Source: Bacteroidales bacterium
GTDB taxonomy: Bacteria; Bacteroidota; Bacteroidia; Bacteroidales; Muribaculaceae
Reading direction: 5' to 3'
NCBI GenBank assembly: GCA_004557565.1
Contig: SFGS01000016.1
Location: 1-35,461, forward strand
Length of the DNA: 35,461 nucleotides
Below the pieces are notes generated by a model. It was not told the origin of the DNA. It made no database searches and worked only from the letters and a program-made list of their open reading frames with translations. The position numbers were made by a program, and so were the translations under genes. Below are positions 25,249 to 34,827 of the stretch, piece by piece. The first letter of the stretch is position 1. The number at the start of each line of letters is the position of its first letter.

Positions 25249-27707
25249 TAGTTGGCTTGCTGAATGAGGTTGATGACGGTGGTGACATCGCTCACGTCGA
25301 TTTTACTGTCGCCATTGATGTCGTAGGTGTATTCTGTTTTGTCTTCAGTGCCGAGCAGGCGGTTGACAAGCACAGTAACATCACTTGCGTTTAATTCGCC
25401 GTCGCCATTCACATCGCCCACGATGCCACCGCCGAGAAGTTTCACTGATTTTGCTTCGCTCCACTCACATTCGGTGTCGTCGAGGTAAAGTGCCTTCACC
25501 TTGTAGTTGTAGTTAGCACCAGGGGTGAGGTCCTTCACTGTGTAAAGGGTGTCGGTAATGCTGGTGATGGTGCGGGTGTCGGCATCGCCAGTTTCGGCGG
25601 CAGCCATCATGTCGGCAGCGTTGCCAGAGTAGATTTGCACCGTTTTCAGCATTACGCGTTTTCTGTTTGCGATGCTTTCAATCTTGATTTGAGCGTTGTT
25701 TGCTCCGCCATTGAGAACCATCACATATTCCTTGTCGGTTTCGCTATCGAGAATCACATCGCTGGTGCTTTTAGTAGCGCCTACGCTGTCGAGAACCGAC
25801 ACACGCATGGTCACGTTTTCGTCGGTGCTCCAAGGTTTAGCGGTGATTTTCACTGTGGTGGTGCCTTGGTTGTCGGTCACGTTCACCTTAGGACTGATTA
25901 CATGGCCTTTAGCCTTCGCTGTGCCAAGACGGAAGTAGCCATTGTCTTCGTAGGTGCCAGTGCTGCTTGCGGTCCAGCCGGTAGGAAGACCGCCGGTGAA
26001 GTCGCTCTCGCTCAGCAAAGTGGCAGGTTGCACCTTGTCGGCATTATACACATAGAGCGTGTAGCTTTTAGCGTTTTTGCCGGCAGTCCAGTGAGCGGTG
26101 AAAGAGTTGCTGGTCACATCTGTAGCCTCGGTGAGCACAGGAGATGTTTTTTGCATAGCCTCTTTCATAAACCAGAAGCTCACCTTGCCGTTGGTTTCGG
26201 TGATTTCGGTGATAGGCTTGCTCATGTAGGTGCCAGTGTTCACCTTAGCGGCAGGGCTCGACTTGTCGGTGAGTTGGTTGTTGCCATTATATGGATAAAG
26301 GTCGCCCTTCATGTCGGCTTCGCTTGCCGCACCACCGCTCATCAGCAGTTTGCCATCAGCAGGAATGATGGTCATGCGTTGCAAATCGTAGTTGTTCACC
26401 GTGTTGCTGTCCCATGCCACTTGGTTGAAGGTGACGTGAGTCACTTGCAAACCGTGGCTTGGCAAATGTGCGTCCCAACCAGTCAACTGGCGGTTTTCAA
26501 GCACATAGTATTCGTTTTTGTCCTTGTCGTTCACCACCTTGTAAGCCACAGCGTCGGCGTTGGTGATAGGGTCGAGCGAGTATTGGGTGTTAGGTTCTGG
26601 AGTGCTGATTTTCATCCAGCCCATAAATTCCTTTTCGTAAGCGGTGTAGCCGCATGGGGTGTCGCCATCGTCGTTGTAGCAACCGCCGTCGAGCAAACTC
26701 CAGTTGCCCATACCGAAGTATGCGCCAGTGTATTCAGTGTCGTAGAAGTCGGGCAAACCGAGGCAGTGTGAAAACTCGTGGCAGAAAGTGCCGATACCGT
26801 CGAGCTGGGTGCCGCTGTCTCTTGAACCACGGGTTTCGTTAAACACGGCAAACTTGTCGATGCCCACGCCGTCGAGGGTGAGCTTGCCAGGACCGTCGCC
26901 ATAGATTTTAGCATCGCTCAACTGCCATTGGCAAGGCCAAACAGCATTAGGCACGACACCATAGGCTTGTGCTTCGCCCACACCGGCGTAAACCACAATC
27001 ACCACGTCGCACTCGCCGTCGCCGTCGTTGTCGTAGTCCTTCCAGTTGATGCCTTCCTTTTCAGCCAGTTGGCAAGCCTCACCCACCATCTTAGCCACAC
27101 CCTTGTCGTTGCCGTTGTAATCGTTGCCGCCGTAAGTGGCGCGGTTGCTGGAGAGGGTGTAGATGCCGTAGAGGTCGAATTGGGGAGAGAATTTGCCTCT
27201 CGACTGGTCAACGAAATATTGCTTCGCACTCTTGGCGCTTTTTGAATAGATGGTTTCAAAATCCTCCTTGGTGTTGCTCATCTTCTTGTCGGTATATTGC
27301 ACGAGCAGGATAGGAATTTTTGGGCTGCCAGTGCCAGGCACTTGTGGACTTTTTTGAGCAGCGGCTCTTTTTCTTGCCTTATTCGGAGTGGCGCTTATTG
27401 ATAAAGCCTCGGCTTGTGAGGCAATCCAGCTTGCTTCCGATGCGCTGCGGTCGGTGGCGTTGTGCGCGAGTCGGTCAGAAATGCCAGCAGGTGTGCGATA
27501 ATAGAAATCGCCATTTTCGGCTTGCGCCACGGTGATGCCGTCGGTGGTCACGAAACTGTGGCGAAACTCATCGCCTACCATACTAACTTGGATTGTGGTG
27601 CCATCACTTTGGGTAAATGTGAGAGGCTTTCCTGGCTTGGCTGGTACAGCATACATGCTACCGAAAGCCAAGATTGAAGCACAAAGTGCTAATAACGTCT
27701 TTCTCAT
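25248..27707 (-). CDS. Secreted M6-family metallopeptidase with fibronectin III and dockerin-like repeats
   Basis: The 819-residue protein has a signal peptide (about 1-20), a propeptide-like region to about 120, then an M6 (immune inhibitor A-like) catalytic domain with the zinc motif HEFSHCLGLPD (H310, E311, H314, D320). A fibronectin III-like segment (about 530-580, SFTAHW, SYTLYVYN) and a jelly-roll-like region follow. The last 57 residues (763-819) contain two dockerin type I-like calcium loops, DVNGDGELNASD and DINGDSKIDVSD. It probably acts on host or dietary proteins outside the cell. No cohesin gene is visible; in Bacteroidales such C-terminal dockerin-like repeats are common without a known cellulosome. 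A -7 element lies about 48 nt upstream. Confidence 0.92.
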   Translation of the reverse strand: MRKTLLALCASILAFGSMYAVPAKPGKPLTFTQSDGTTIQVSMVGDEFRHSFVTTDGITVAQAENGDFYYRTPAGISDRLAHNATDRSASEASWIASQAEALSISATPNKARKRAAAQKSPQVPGTGSPKIPILLVQYTDKKMSNTKEDFETIYSKSAKSAKQYFVDQSRGKFSPQFDLYGIYTLSSNRATYGGNDYNGNDKGVAKMVGEACQLAEKEGINWKDYDNDGDGECDVVIVVYAGVGEAQAYGVVPNAVWPCQWQLSDAKIYGDGPGKLTLDGVGIDKFAVFNETRGSRDSGTQLDGIGTFCHEFSHCLGLPDFYDTEYTGAYFGMGNWSLLDGGCYNDDGDTPCGYTAYEKEFMGWMKISTPEPNTQYSLDPITNADAVAYKVVNDKDKNEYYVLENRQLTGWDAHLPSHGLQVTHVTFNQVAWDSNTVNNYDLQRMTIIPADGKLLMSGGAASEADMKGDLYPYNGNNQLTDKSSPAAKVNTGTYMSKPITEITETNGKVSFWFMKEAMQKTSPVLTEATDVTSNSFTAHWTAGKNAKSYTLYVYNADKVQPATLLSESDFTGGLPTGWTASSTGTYEDNGYFRLGTAKAKGHVISPKVNVTDNQGTTTVKITAKPWSTDENVTMRVSVLDSVGATKSTSDVILDSETDKEYVMVLNGGANNAQIKIESIANRKRVMLKTVQIYSGNAADMMAAAETGDADTRTITSITDTLYTVKDLTPGANYNYKVKALYLDDTECEWSEAKSVKLLGGGIVGDVNGDGELNASDVTVLVNRLLGTEDKTEYTYDINGDSKIDVSDVTTVINLIQQAN

Positions 27708-27754
27708 TTTCTGTTATTTATGTGGTTTTATTTTTTTAGTTATGTAACAATTTG

Positions 27755-27788
27755 CAAAGATAATTGAAAAAAATGATTATGCATCAAA
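27755..27788 (-). promoter_or_regulatory. Predicted promoter of the M6 peptidase gene
   Basis: The minus strand has TATCTTTG (27755-27762), identical to the phosphatase -7 element, with TTTG (27785-27788) at a slightly long spacing of 22 nt. The predicted leader is about 40 nt. Confidence 0.45.
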
Positions 27789-28061
27789 CAGCAAAAAAAA
27801 TGTTCATTTTCACTTTTATATAATTATTGTGTTCGGTTTCATCGTGCCTGAATCCATTCAATAGCCAAAAACGGCTGTTTAGTCTATGAAAATGGGGTGG
27901 TGGTAGGTTTTGTTTGTGCCTTGGTGCTGGGGTATGTAAATTTGTGGCGTAAAATAAGGCAATATGGGCTTGAAAATTCGCCAGGCATAATAATCATGGT
28001 GAAAATCGGAAAAAGAGTGGTTAAAACCGTGAAAACTTTTTTAGTTTTGAAAGTTTTCTGC

Positions 28062-28069
28062 TAATTTTG
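28062..28069 (+). promoter_or_regulatory. Predicted -7 element of the efflux operon
   Basis: TAATTTTG matches the TAnnTTTG pattern. Sequence at -33 is T-rich without a clear TTG. It would give a leader of about 105 nt, long enough to hold regulatory sites before the TetR-type gene. Confidence 0.4.
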
Positions 28070-28113
28070 TAATCGTAATTTTCAAGTAGTATATTGTTTT
28101 AAGTTTGAGGCAC

Positions 28114-28135
28114 CGATAAGTGGTTGATATTATCG
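28114..28135. promoter_or_regulatory. Possible TetR-type operator
   Basis: An inverted repeat cgataa, 10 nt, ttatcg lies between the predicted promoter and the regulator gene. TetR-family repressors usually bind such palindromes and often control their own operon. The arms are short, so chance is a real alternative. Confidence 0.28.
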
Positions 28136-28179
28136 TAGTTAGCTTCAATGAATTAGAGAGAAAGAGATAAGGTTTTATT

Positions 28180-28791
28180 ATGGATTTAAAACAACGCATT
28201 TTACAGGAAACTTCTCAGTTGCTATTCACTGTAGGAATTGCATCAATGACTATGGATATGGTGGCTCGCAGTTGCGGTATTTCCAAACGCACGCTTTATG
28301 AGCAGTTTCCCGACAAGAAGTCGCTTGTGAAAGAATGTCTGAAAGTCGACTACAAAAACAGCACAACCGACTTTGAAGCAATTTTTGCGAATGCAAGCAA
28401 CTGCTTCGAGGCGTTGTTCGGCACATTCAACTATATGCGTAAGCGAATGGTGAAGATGCCAGTCACCTTTCACGACGACCTCAAGCGCATTTATCCCGAC
28501 CTGTATGTCTCTTTGCACAAGAGGTGCGACCACAAGCGCGTGACGGAACTTGCGCAGGTGCTCTGCTGTGCGCAGGAGGAAGGACTTGTAGAGACCTCCA
28601 TCAACACGAAAGTGGCGGCGTTTCTGTTTTATGTGTCGATGAAGACACTTCACAACAATAAACAGATAGCCGAATACGGCATCACCCAAATCGACCTGCT
28701 CGACCGCGCGTTTATCAATTTCCTGCGAGGAGTGGCATCGGCAAAGGGATTGGAATTGATTAAAGAGTATCAAACTAAGAATAACAAATAA
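28180..28791 (+). CDS. TetR-family transcriptional regulator
   Basis: The 203-residue protein has the typical N-terminal TetR helix-turn-helix (about 10-55; SMTMDMVARSCGISKRTLYEQFPDK in outline, core GISKRTLYEQF) and a variable C-terminal ligand-binding and dimerisation region. It is the first gene of the efflux operon, 20 nt before the TolC-like gene. It therefore probably represses the pump and itself until a ligand binds. The inducer is unknown. Confidence 0.93.
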   Translation: MDLKQRILQETSQLLFTVGIASMTMDMVARSCGISKRTLYEQFPDKKSLVKECLKVDYKNSTTDFEAIFANASNCFEALFGTFNYMRKRMVKMPVTFHDDLKRIYPDLYVSLHKRCDHKRVTELAQVLCCAQEEGLVETSINTKVAAFLFYVSMKTLHNNKQIAEYGITQIDLLDRAFINFLRGVASAKGLELIKEYQTKNNK

Positions 28792-28811
28792 CAAAACATA
28801 GAGAAAAGAAT

Positions 28812-30158
28812 ATGAACAAGAAGAAAACCCTTTTCGTGGCAGCCTTGATGATAGGCGCAGCCACATTTTTGGGAAAAGCGCAAGCAGCATTGAATCTCTC
28901 GCTCGACGACTGCATTCGCATTGCGCTCAACGAAAATCCAACGGTGAAAATCGACAGCATGGAACTCGTGCGCGTGGATTATTCAAAGCGTGAGGCTTGG
29001 GGACAACTTCTGCCAGAAGTGAGTTTTGCAGGTCAGTACAGCCGCACTTTGATGAAGCAGACCATGTATATGGACACTGGTCAAGGCGTGGCAGCCATTA
29101 AGATGGGTCGTGACAACACTTACACAGCCGCCCTTTCTGCCAGCATTCCAATTTATGTGCCACAGGTGTGGAAGTCGATTAAATTGAGCGACACCCAGAT
29201 TCTTCAAAACCTTGAAACAGCGCGTGCATCAAAACTCTCGCTCGTGAATCAAGTGAAGAACGCCTACTATGCTCTGCTCCTCGCCGAAGATTCAAGAAAG
29301 GTGCTTCTTGCCAACTATGAAACATCGAAGGTAAATGCCGAAGTGTTTACCAAAAAGCATGAAATCGGTGTGGCTTCAGAGTATGATATGCTCCGTGCAA
29401 ATGTGGCAGTCACCAACCTTGAACCATCAATCATCGATGCAGAAAACTCTATCAACAAACTGAAATTGCAGTTGAAGCTGCTCATGGCTATGGATGCTAA
29501 CGTGGATTTCAGCACATCGGAATCGCTTGAGGGCTTCAAAACCGCCATGTATGGCCGCGCCATGACCATGGACACCTCATTGGTGAACAACACCAGCGTG
29601 AAGCAACTCGACTTGCAGACCGACTTGCTCCGTCAGACCCTCGACGTGCAGAAAGCATCATGGCTTCCAACCATCGCTGCCACCGCCAACTTGGGCTACA
29701 GTTCAATGACCAACGGCAACCCATTGACCAATTTCCAATGGTCGGGCTCTTCATCGGTGGGCTTGTCGGTATCTATCCCACTGTTCCAGGGTGGTAAGCG
29801 CTACTACAAGCAAAAACAAGCCGAAATCGCTGTGCGCGAAATGAAGTGGCAACGCGAAAACCTCACCCGCTCACTCAATGTTCAGGTGCAGAACGAACTC
29901 GACAACATCACCAAGAGCCTGAAGCAAGTGGACGCCAACACCAAGGGTGTGCAGCAGGCTGAAAAGGCTCACGACATTATGCAAGAGTCGTTCAAGATTG
30001 GTTCTGGCACATTCCTCCAGCTCCGCGACACCGAAGACGCACTGATGTCGGCTCGCTTGAGTTACTACCAGTCAATCTACAACTACCTGGTGGCTGAAAG
30101 CGACCTCGAATTCGTGCTCGGTAATGCACCAATCTACAAATACACAAGTACAAAATAA
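28812..30158 (+). CDS. TolC-family outer-membrane efflux channel
   Basis: The 448-residue protein has a signal peptide (about 1-25, ending KAQA) and the repeated architecture of outer-membrane efflux proteins. LSLDDCIRIALNENPTVK opens the first half, GQLLPEVSFAGQYS is the first barrel strand, and the second half repeats with QASWLPTIAATANLGYS-like wording (core WLPTIAATANLGY). Long helical stretches rich in Ala, Lys and Gln form the periplasmic tunnel. The adaptor gene follows 17 nt downstream. Confidence 0.94.
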   Translation: MNKKKTLFVAALMIGAATFLGKAQAALNLSLDDCIRIALNENPTVKIDSMELVRVDYSKREAWGQLLPEVSFAGQYSRTLMKQTMYMDTGQGVAAIKMGRDNTYTAALSASIPIYVPQVWKSIKLSDTQILQNLETARASKLSLVNQVKNAYYALLLAEDSRKVLLANYETSKVNAEVFTKKHEIGVASEYDMLRANVAVTNLEPSIIDAENSINKLKLQLKLLMAMDANVDFSTSESLEGFKTAMYGRAMTMDTSLVNNTSVKQLDLQTDLLRQTLDVQKASWLPTIAATANLGYSSMTNGNPLTNFQWSGSSSVGLSVSIPLFQGGKRYYKQKQAEIAVREMKWQRENLTRSLNVQVQNELDNITKSLKQVDANTKGVQQAEKAHDIMQESFKIGSGTFLQLRDTEDALMSARLSYYQSIYNYLVAESDLEFVLGNAPIYKYTSTK

Positions 30159-30175
30159 AAAAACAGATATAACTT

Positions 30176-31246
30176 ATGAAAAAGTCATTTAATTATTTGA
30201 TGGTATTTGCCATTGCGGCTTCTATGTTCGCATCTTGCTCTAAGAAAGATGAAAGCAATTCTTCGGCACAGGCTGAGAAAGAAGACCTACCATTGGTGGA
30301 AGTGGAAACTGCCAACAACGAGACTGTGGACCAAACCAGTGAATACACTGCCACTGTTGAGGCTTACAAGACAAACAACATCATGTCGAACAACGGTTGC
30401 CGCATCAAGCGTATGCTCGTGGATGTGGGTAGCCATGTGTCGGCAGGACAGCGCGTGGTGATTCTCGACGATGTGAACGTGGCTACACAGCACGCTGCCA
30501 TCGACCAACAGCGCATTCAGCTTGCCAACGCTAAGCGTGACCTCGAACGCGCTAAGCAACTCGTGAAAGTGGGTGGTGGCACACAACAGAATGTGGACCA
30601 ACTCCAAGCCGCTTACGATTCACAAGTGCGCGCTATCCAGAGCAGCAGCCGCACATTGAGCACAATGAGCGAAAACACTGTGCTCACCAGCCCTATCAGC
30701 GGTGTGGTGACCGAGCGCAACTATCAAGCAGGCGATCTTCCATCAGGACTGCCAATTCTCGTGATCGAGCAGCAAAACCCTCTTAAAGTGGTGGTGGCTG
30801 TGAACGAAACCGAAATGGCAAGCGTGAAAAATGGTATGCCTGTGACTGTGGCTTTCGATACTTATCCAGGTGAGACCTTCAACGGCCGTGTGAGCCTCAT
30901 TCACCCAAGCGTGGATGTGAACACTCGCACATTCCAAGTGGAAGTGACTATCGAAAACCGTGCCAACAAAGTGCACAGCGGTATGTTTGCACGAGTTACA
31001 TTCAACTTTGGCCGCAACACCGGTGTGGTGATTAGCGACTTGGCAGTGCAGAAGCAAACTGGTTCAGGCGTTCGCTACGTTTACACCCTCGAAAGCAACG
31101 GCACCGTGAAGTATCGTGAAGTGGAAGTGGGCCGCCGCATTGGCAACCGCTATGAAATCAAATCAGGTGTAAGTGCAGGTATGCGTGTAGTGACCAAGGG
31201 TCAAACTCGCCTCACCAACGGCACCAAAGTGCAGCTTGCCAAATAA
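30176..31246 (+). CDS. RND efflux periplasmic adaptor lipoprotein
   Basis: The 356-residue membrane fusion protein has a lipoprotein signal with a lipobox ending at C21 (FASC), so it is anchored by lipid in the inner membrane. The barrel-sandwich/lipoyl halves flank a short coiled hairpin (about 100-160), followed by the beta-barrel block NETEMASVKNGMPV and a membrane-proximal domain ending VVTKGQTRLTNGTKV. It bridges the RND pump and the TolC-like channel encoded on either side. Confidence 0.94.
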   Translation: MKKSFNYLMVFAIAASMFASCSKKDESNSSAQAEKEDLPLVEVETANNETVDQTSEYTATVEAYKTNNIMSNNGCRIKRMLVDVGSHVSAGQRVVILDDVNVATQHAAIDQQRIQLANAKRDLERAKQLVKVGGGTQQNVDQLQAAYDSQVRAIQSSSRTLSTMSENTVLTSPISGVVTERNYQAGDLPSGLPILVIEQQNPLKVVVAVNETEMASVKNGMPVTVAFDTYPGETFNGRVSLIHPSVDVNTRTFQVEVTIENRANKVHSGMFARVTFNFGRNTGVVISDLAVQKQTGSGVRYVYTLESNGTVKYREVEVGRRIGNRYEIKSGVSAGMRVVTKGQTRLTNGTKVQLAK

Positions 31247-31301
31247 TAATAACGGAGCAGTAACTCTCTTCAATTACAAAAGAATTTAACACGAAACATT
31301 T

Positions 31302-34300
31302 ATGAGTTTATATTCAAGTGCAGTTAAGAAACCGGTAACCACAATCCTCGTGTTTGTGGCTGTGGTGATTATCGGTTTGTTCTCACTGCTAAAACTTCCT
31401 ATCGACCTTTACCCTGACATCGATACGAATACCATCATGGTAATGACCACGTATTCAGGTGCAAGTTCGCAAGATATTGAGCAAAATGTGACCCGCCCTC
31501 TTGAAAACACACTCAACTCGGTGGAGCACTTGAAGCATATCACCAGTAACTCGAAGGAGAACATTTCTATCATCACCCTCGAATTTGAGTACGGCTATGA
31601 TATTGATGTGCTGACCAACAGTGTGCGCGACAAACTTGACATGGTGTCGAGTATGCTGCCAGATGATGCCGAAACGCCAATCATCTTCAAGTTCAGCACC
31701 GACATGATTCCTATCGTGCTGCTTTCGGCACAGGCTAACGAAAGTTTGCCAGGATTGTATAAGATTCTTGACGAAAATGTGGCCAACACCCTTGCACGTG
31801 TCGATGGTGTGGGTACGGTGTCAATTTCAGGTGCGCCAAAGCGCGAAATTCACATCTATCTCGACCCTGCTCGTCTGGAAGCCTACAACCTCACTGCTGA
31901 ATCGGTAATTCAACTCGTGGCAGCCGAAAACAAGAATGTGCCTGGCGGTACGTTTGATATGGGTTCCGACACCTATTCACTGCGTGTGCAAGGAGAGTTT
32001 AAGGACCCAACAGAAATGCGCGACCTCGTGGTTGGCTCGAAAGATGGCGCAGTGGTGCGATTGAGCGATGTGGCTCGCATCGACGACTCAGTGGAAGAGC
32101 GTGCCCAAGAAACTTACAACAATGGCCAGCGCGGTGCAATGATTATTGTGCAGAAGCAAAGTGGTGCCAACTCTGTGGAAATTTCTAACAAGATTAAGAA
32201 AATTTTGCCCGATATTCAGAAGAAACTTCCTTCTGATGTGAAGCTCGACTACATTGTGGATACCAGTGACAACATTCGTAACACTATCGCCTCACTTGTT
32301 GAGACTGTGGAATACGCGTTGCTCTTCGTGGTGATTGTGGTGTTCTTCTTCCTCGGACGCTGGCGCGCTACCGTGATTATCGCGCTCACCATCCCTATTT
32401 CACTGATTGCCTCATTCATCTACTTGCTTGCCACCGGCAACACGCTCAACATCGTGTCGCTCTCCGCATTGTCAATTTCTATCGGTATGGTGGTGGACGA
32501 TGCCATTGTGGTGCTTGAAAACGTGACCACGCACATTGAGCGTGGATCCGACCCGAAACAGGCTGCTGTGCACGGTACCAATGAAGTGGCAATTTCAGTA
32601 GTAGCTTCTACACTCACCTTGATTGCGGTGTTCTTCCCATTGACACTCGTGACCGGTATGACCGGTGTGCTCTTCCGTCAGTTGGGTTGGATGGTGAGCA
32701 TTATGATGGTGATTTCTACCGCTGCTGCACTTTCGCTCACCCCAATGCTTTGTAGCCAGTTGCTCCGTCTGCAACCAGTGAAGGGTAAACTCTTCACCAA
32801 GCTCTACGGCCCAATCGAACGCTTCCTCGACAAACTTGACGATGGTTTCTATCACCTGCTTGGCTTGGTGGTGAAGCACCGCTGGATTACCACCGCTGGC
32901 GCATTGCTCATATTCTTCGGCTCAATGCAGCTCACCAAGTTCATCGGTTCGGAATTCTTCCCTACAAGCGATAACAGCCGTTTGGGTATCACACTCGAAT
33001 TGCCTGTGGGCTCCCGTGTGGAAATCGCCAAGGATTTGACCGAGCGCATCTACAAGGACTGGACCAAGAAATATCCTGAAATTGATAAGTTCAACTACAC
33101 CGTGGGTCAGGCAAGCACCGACAACATCTATGCTTCTATGCAGAGCAACGGTTCGCACATTATTTCAATGAACATCACATTGAAGCCTATCAAGGAGCGT
33201 ACTAAGAGCCTTACCGAAGTGGCTGCACTCATGCGTGAAGACTTGAAGAAGTATCCAGAACTTGATAAGTATCAGGTGAATGTGGGTGGTAGCCGTGGCG
33301 GCAGCATGAGCGGTCAGTCAACCATCGACTATGAAATCTATGGCTACGACTTTGAAAAGACCGATAGTGTGGCTCAACGATTGAAGCGAATTCTTTCAAG
33401 CGTGAAGGGTACTGCCGATATTCGTATCAGCCGTGACAACTATCAGCCAGAGTATCAAGTTGACTTCGACCGTCAAAAGCTCGCAATCTATGGCTTAAAC
33501 CTTACCACAGCGGCAAATGCTTTGCGTAACCGCATCAATGGTTCTACCGCATCATATTTCCGTGAAGATGGTGATGAATACGACATCAAGGTGATGTACG
33601 ACCCCGACCACCGTCAGTCGATTGAAGACATCGAAAACATTCTGCTCTTCAATGCCCAAGGCAAGGGCGTTCGCCTGAAAGAAGTGGGCACAGTGGTCGA
33701 ACGCTTCAACCCACCAACCATCGAGCGTAAGGACCGTGAGCGTATTATCACCGTTTCTACCGTGGTTCAAGACCGCCCAATGAGTGACATTATTGCCGAC
33801 GCCCAACCACTGATTGACAAGATGGAGGTGCCATCGGGCGTAAGCATCAACTTGAGTGGTTCGTATGAAGACCAGCAGGATTCATTCCGCGACTTGGCTA
33901 TGCTCGCAGTGCTCATCATCATTCTTGTTTACATTGTGATGGCATCGCAGTTTGAGTCGTTCACTTATCCAGGTATCATCATGACCTCAATTATGTTTGC
34001 ATTCTCAGGTGTGGTACTCATTCTGTGGATTACAGGCACCAACCTCAATGTGATGTCAATGATTGGTGGTATTATGCTGATTGGTATTGTGGTGAAGAAC
34101 GGTATCGTGCTCATCGACTACATCACCCTGAACCGTGAGCGTGGTATGAGTATCACCAAATCAGTGCTCCACGCTGGTAAGAGCCGTATGCGTCCTGTGC
34201 TGATGACCTCACTCACCACTATCCTCGGTATGGTGCCAATGGCAGTGGGTACGGGTGAAGGTGCAGAAATGTGGCGACCAATGGGTGTTGCCGTGATTGG

Positions 34301-34439
34301 TGGTTTGACCTTCTCAACCATTCTTACTCTGCTCTTCGTGCCTACACTCTACACAATCTTCGCCTTCAATGGTGTGCGCCGTCAGCGTCGCAAGCTCCAC
34401 AAGGCGTTGGAAATGTCGAACTCTAAAAATCAAGAATAA
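31302..34439 (+). CDS. RND-family efflux permease (AcrB-like)
   Basis: The 1045-residue inner-membrane pump exports substrates using the proton gradient. It begins with the typical KKPVTTILVFVAVVIIGL helix (first TM about 10-28), followed by LPIDLYPDID. The proton-relay pair is present as D399/D400 in GMVVDDAIVVLEN (TM4). The second half repeats the fold, with VMASQFESFTYPGIIM and GIVVKNGIVLIDY near TM10-11. There is no heavy-metal signature, so drugs, bile compounds or fatty acids are likelier than metals, but this is inference. The adaptor lies 55 nt upstream and a PII-like gene starts 2 nt downstream. Confidence 0.96.
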   Translation: MSLYSSAVKKPVTTILVFVAVVIIGLFSLLKLPIDLYPDIDTNTIMVMTTYSGASSQDIEQNVTRPLENTLNSVEHLKHITSNSKENISIITLEFEYGYDIDVLTNSVRDKLDMVSSMLPDDAETPIIFKFSTDMIPIVLLSAQANESLPGLYKILDENVANTLARVDGVGTVSISGAPKREIHIYLDPARLEAYNLTAESVIQLVAAENKNVPGGTFDMGSDTYSLRVQGEFKDPTEMRDLVVGSKDGAVVRLSDVARIDDSVEERAQETYNNGQRGAMIIVQKQSGANSVEISNKIKKILPDIQKKLPSDVKLDYIVDTSDNIRNTIASLVETVEYALLFVVIVVFFFLGRWRATVIIALTIPISLIASFIYLLATGNTLNIVSLSALSISIGMVVDDAIVVLENVTTHIERGSDPKQAAVHGTNEVAISVVASTLTLIAVFFPLTLVTGMTGVLFRQLGWMVSIMMVISTAAALSLTPMLCSQLLRLQPVKGKLFTKLYGPIERFLDKLDDGFYHLLGLVVKHRWITTAGALLIFFGSMQLTKFIGSEFFPTSDNSRLGITLELPVGSRVEIAKDLTERIYKDWTKKYPEIDKFNYTVGQASTDNIYASMQSNGSHIISMNITLKPIKERTKSLTEVAALMREDLKKYPELDKYQVNVGGSRGGSMSGQSTIDYEIYGYDFEKTDSVAQRLKRILSSVKGTADIRISRDNYQPEYQVDFDRQKLAIYGLNLTTAANALRNRINGSTASYFREDGDEYDIKVMYDPDHRQSIEDIENILLFNAQGKGVRLKEVGTVVERFNPPTIERKDRERIITVSTVVQDRPMSDIIADAQPLIDKMEVPSGVSINLSGSYEDQQDSFRDLAMLAVLIIILVYIVMASQFESFTYPGIIMTSIMFAFSGVVLILWITGTNLNVMSMIGGIMLIGIVVKNGIVLIDYITLNRERGMSITKSVLHAGKSRMRPVLMTSLTTILGMVPMAVGTGEGAEMWRPMGVAVIGGLTFSTILTLLFVPTLYTIFAFNGVRRQRRKLHKALEMSNSKNQE

Positions 34440-34441
34440 TA

Positions 34442-34735
34442 ATGAAAGCAATATTTATAGCATTCGACCAAGCCTACTATGAGCGCATCGTAGAAAACCT
34501 CAACAAAATGGGGTGCCGAGGCTTCACAGCTTGGGAACAGGTGTTCGGCCGTGGTAGCAAGACTGGCGAGCCACACTATGGCTCACACGCATGGCCATCA
34601 ATGTGCTCCGCAATGATGGTGATGGTGGAAGACGACCGTGTTGACCGCGTGCTCGACTACCTGCGCGAGCAAGACCGCCTCACACCAAAACTCGGTCTTC
34701 GCGCCTTCGTGTGGGAAATCACCCAATTCATCTAA
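34442..34735 (+). CDS. Small PII-like protein associated with the RND pump
   Basis: The 97-residue protein has no signal peptide. Its pattern (MKAIFIAFDQAYYERIVENL at the start in outline, then GCRGFTAWEQVFGRGS, then a strand MVMVEDDRVDRVLDYL) fits the ferredoxin-like beta-alpha-beta of PII/GlnB-type proteins. The GRGSKTGEP segment would be a short T-loop-like turn. It resembles the family known as PG0541-type transporter-associated proteins; that match is from memory. It lies 2 nt after the RND gene, so it is probably made in step with the pump. Ligand and partner are unknown. Confidence 0.75.
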   Translation: MKAIFIAFDQAYYERIVENLNKMGCRGFTAWEQVFGRGSKTGEPHYGSHAWPSMCSAMMVMVEDDRVDRVLDYLREQDRLTPKLGLRAFVWEITQFI

Positions 34736-34770
34736 AAACAGCGAATAAATCCCAATAACCCCCATATCCA

Positions 34771-34798
34771 GAGAGGAGAGCCCCCAGGCTCTCCTCTC
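34771..34798 (+). terminator. Terminator of the efflux operon
   Basis: A perfect 12-bp stem (gagaggagagcc with ggctctcctctc) closes a 4-nt loop, followed by CTTGTTTCTT. It lies about 35 nt after the last gene of the operon. Confidence 0.75.
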
Positions 34799-34827
34799 CT
34801 TGTTTCTTATACCGTTCTAAAAATAAT

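Larger units (their letters stand above)
27708..28179. other. Divergent intergenic region between peptidase and efflux operons
   Basis: The 472 bp are AT-rich and carry the peptidase promoter (27755-27788), a -7 candidate for the tetR operon (28062-28069) and a possible operator (28114-28135). The middle part (about 27800-28030) shows nothing I can identify. Confidence 0.55.
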
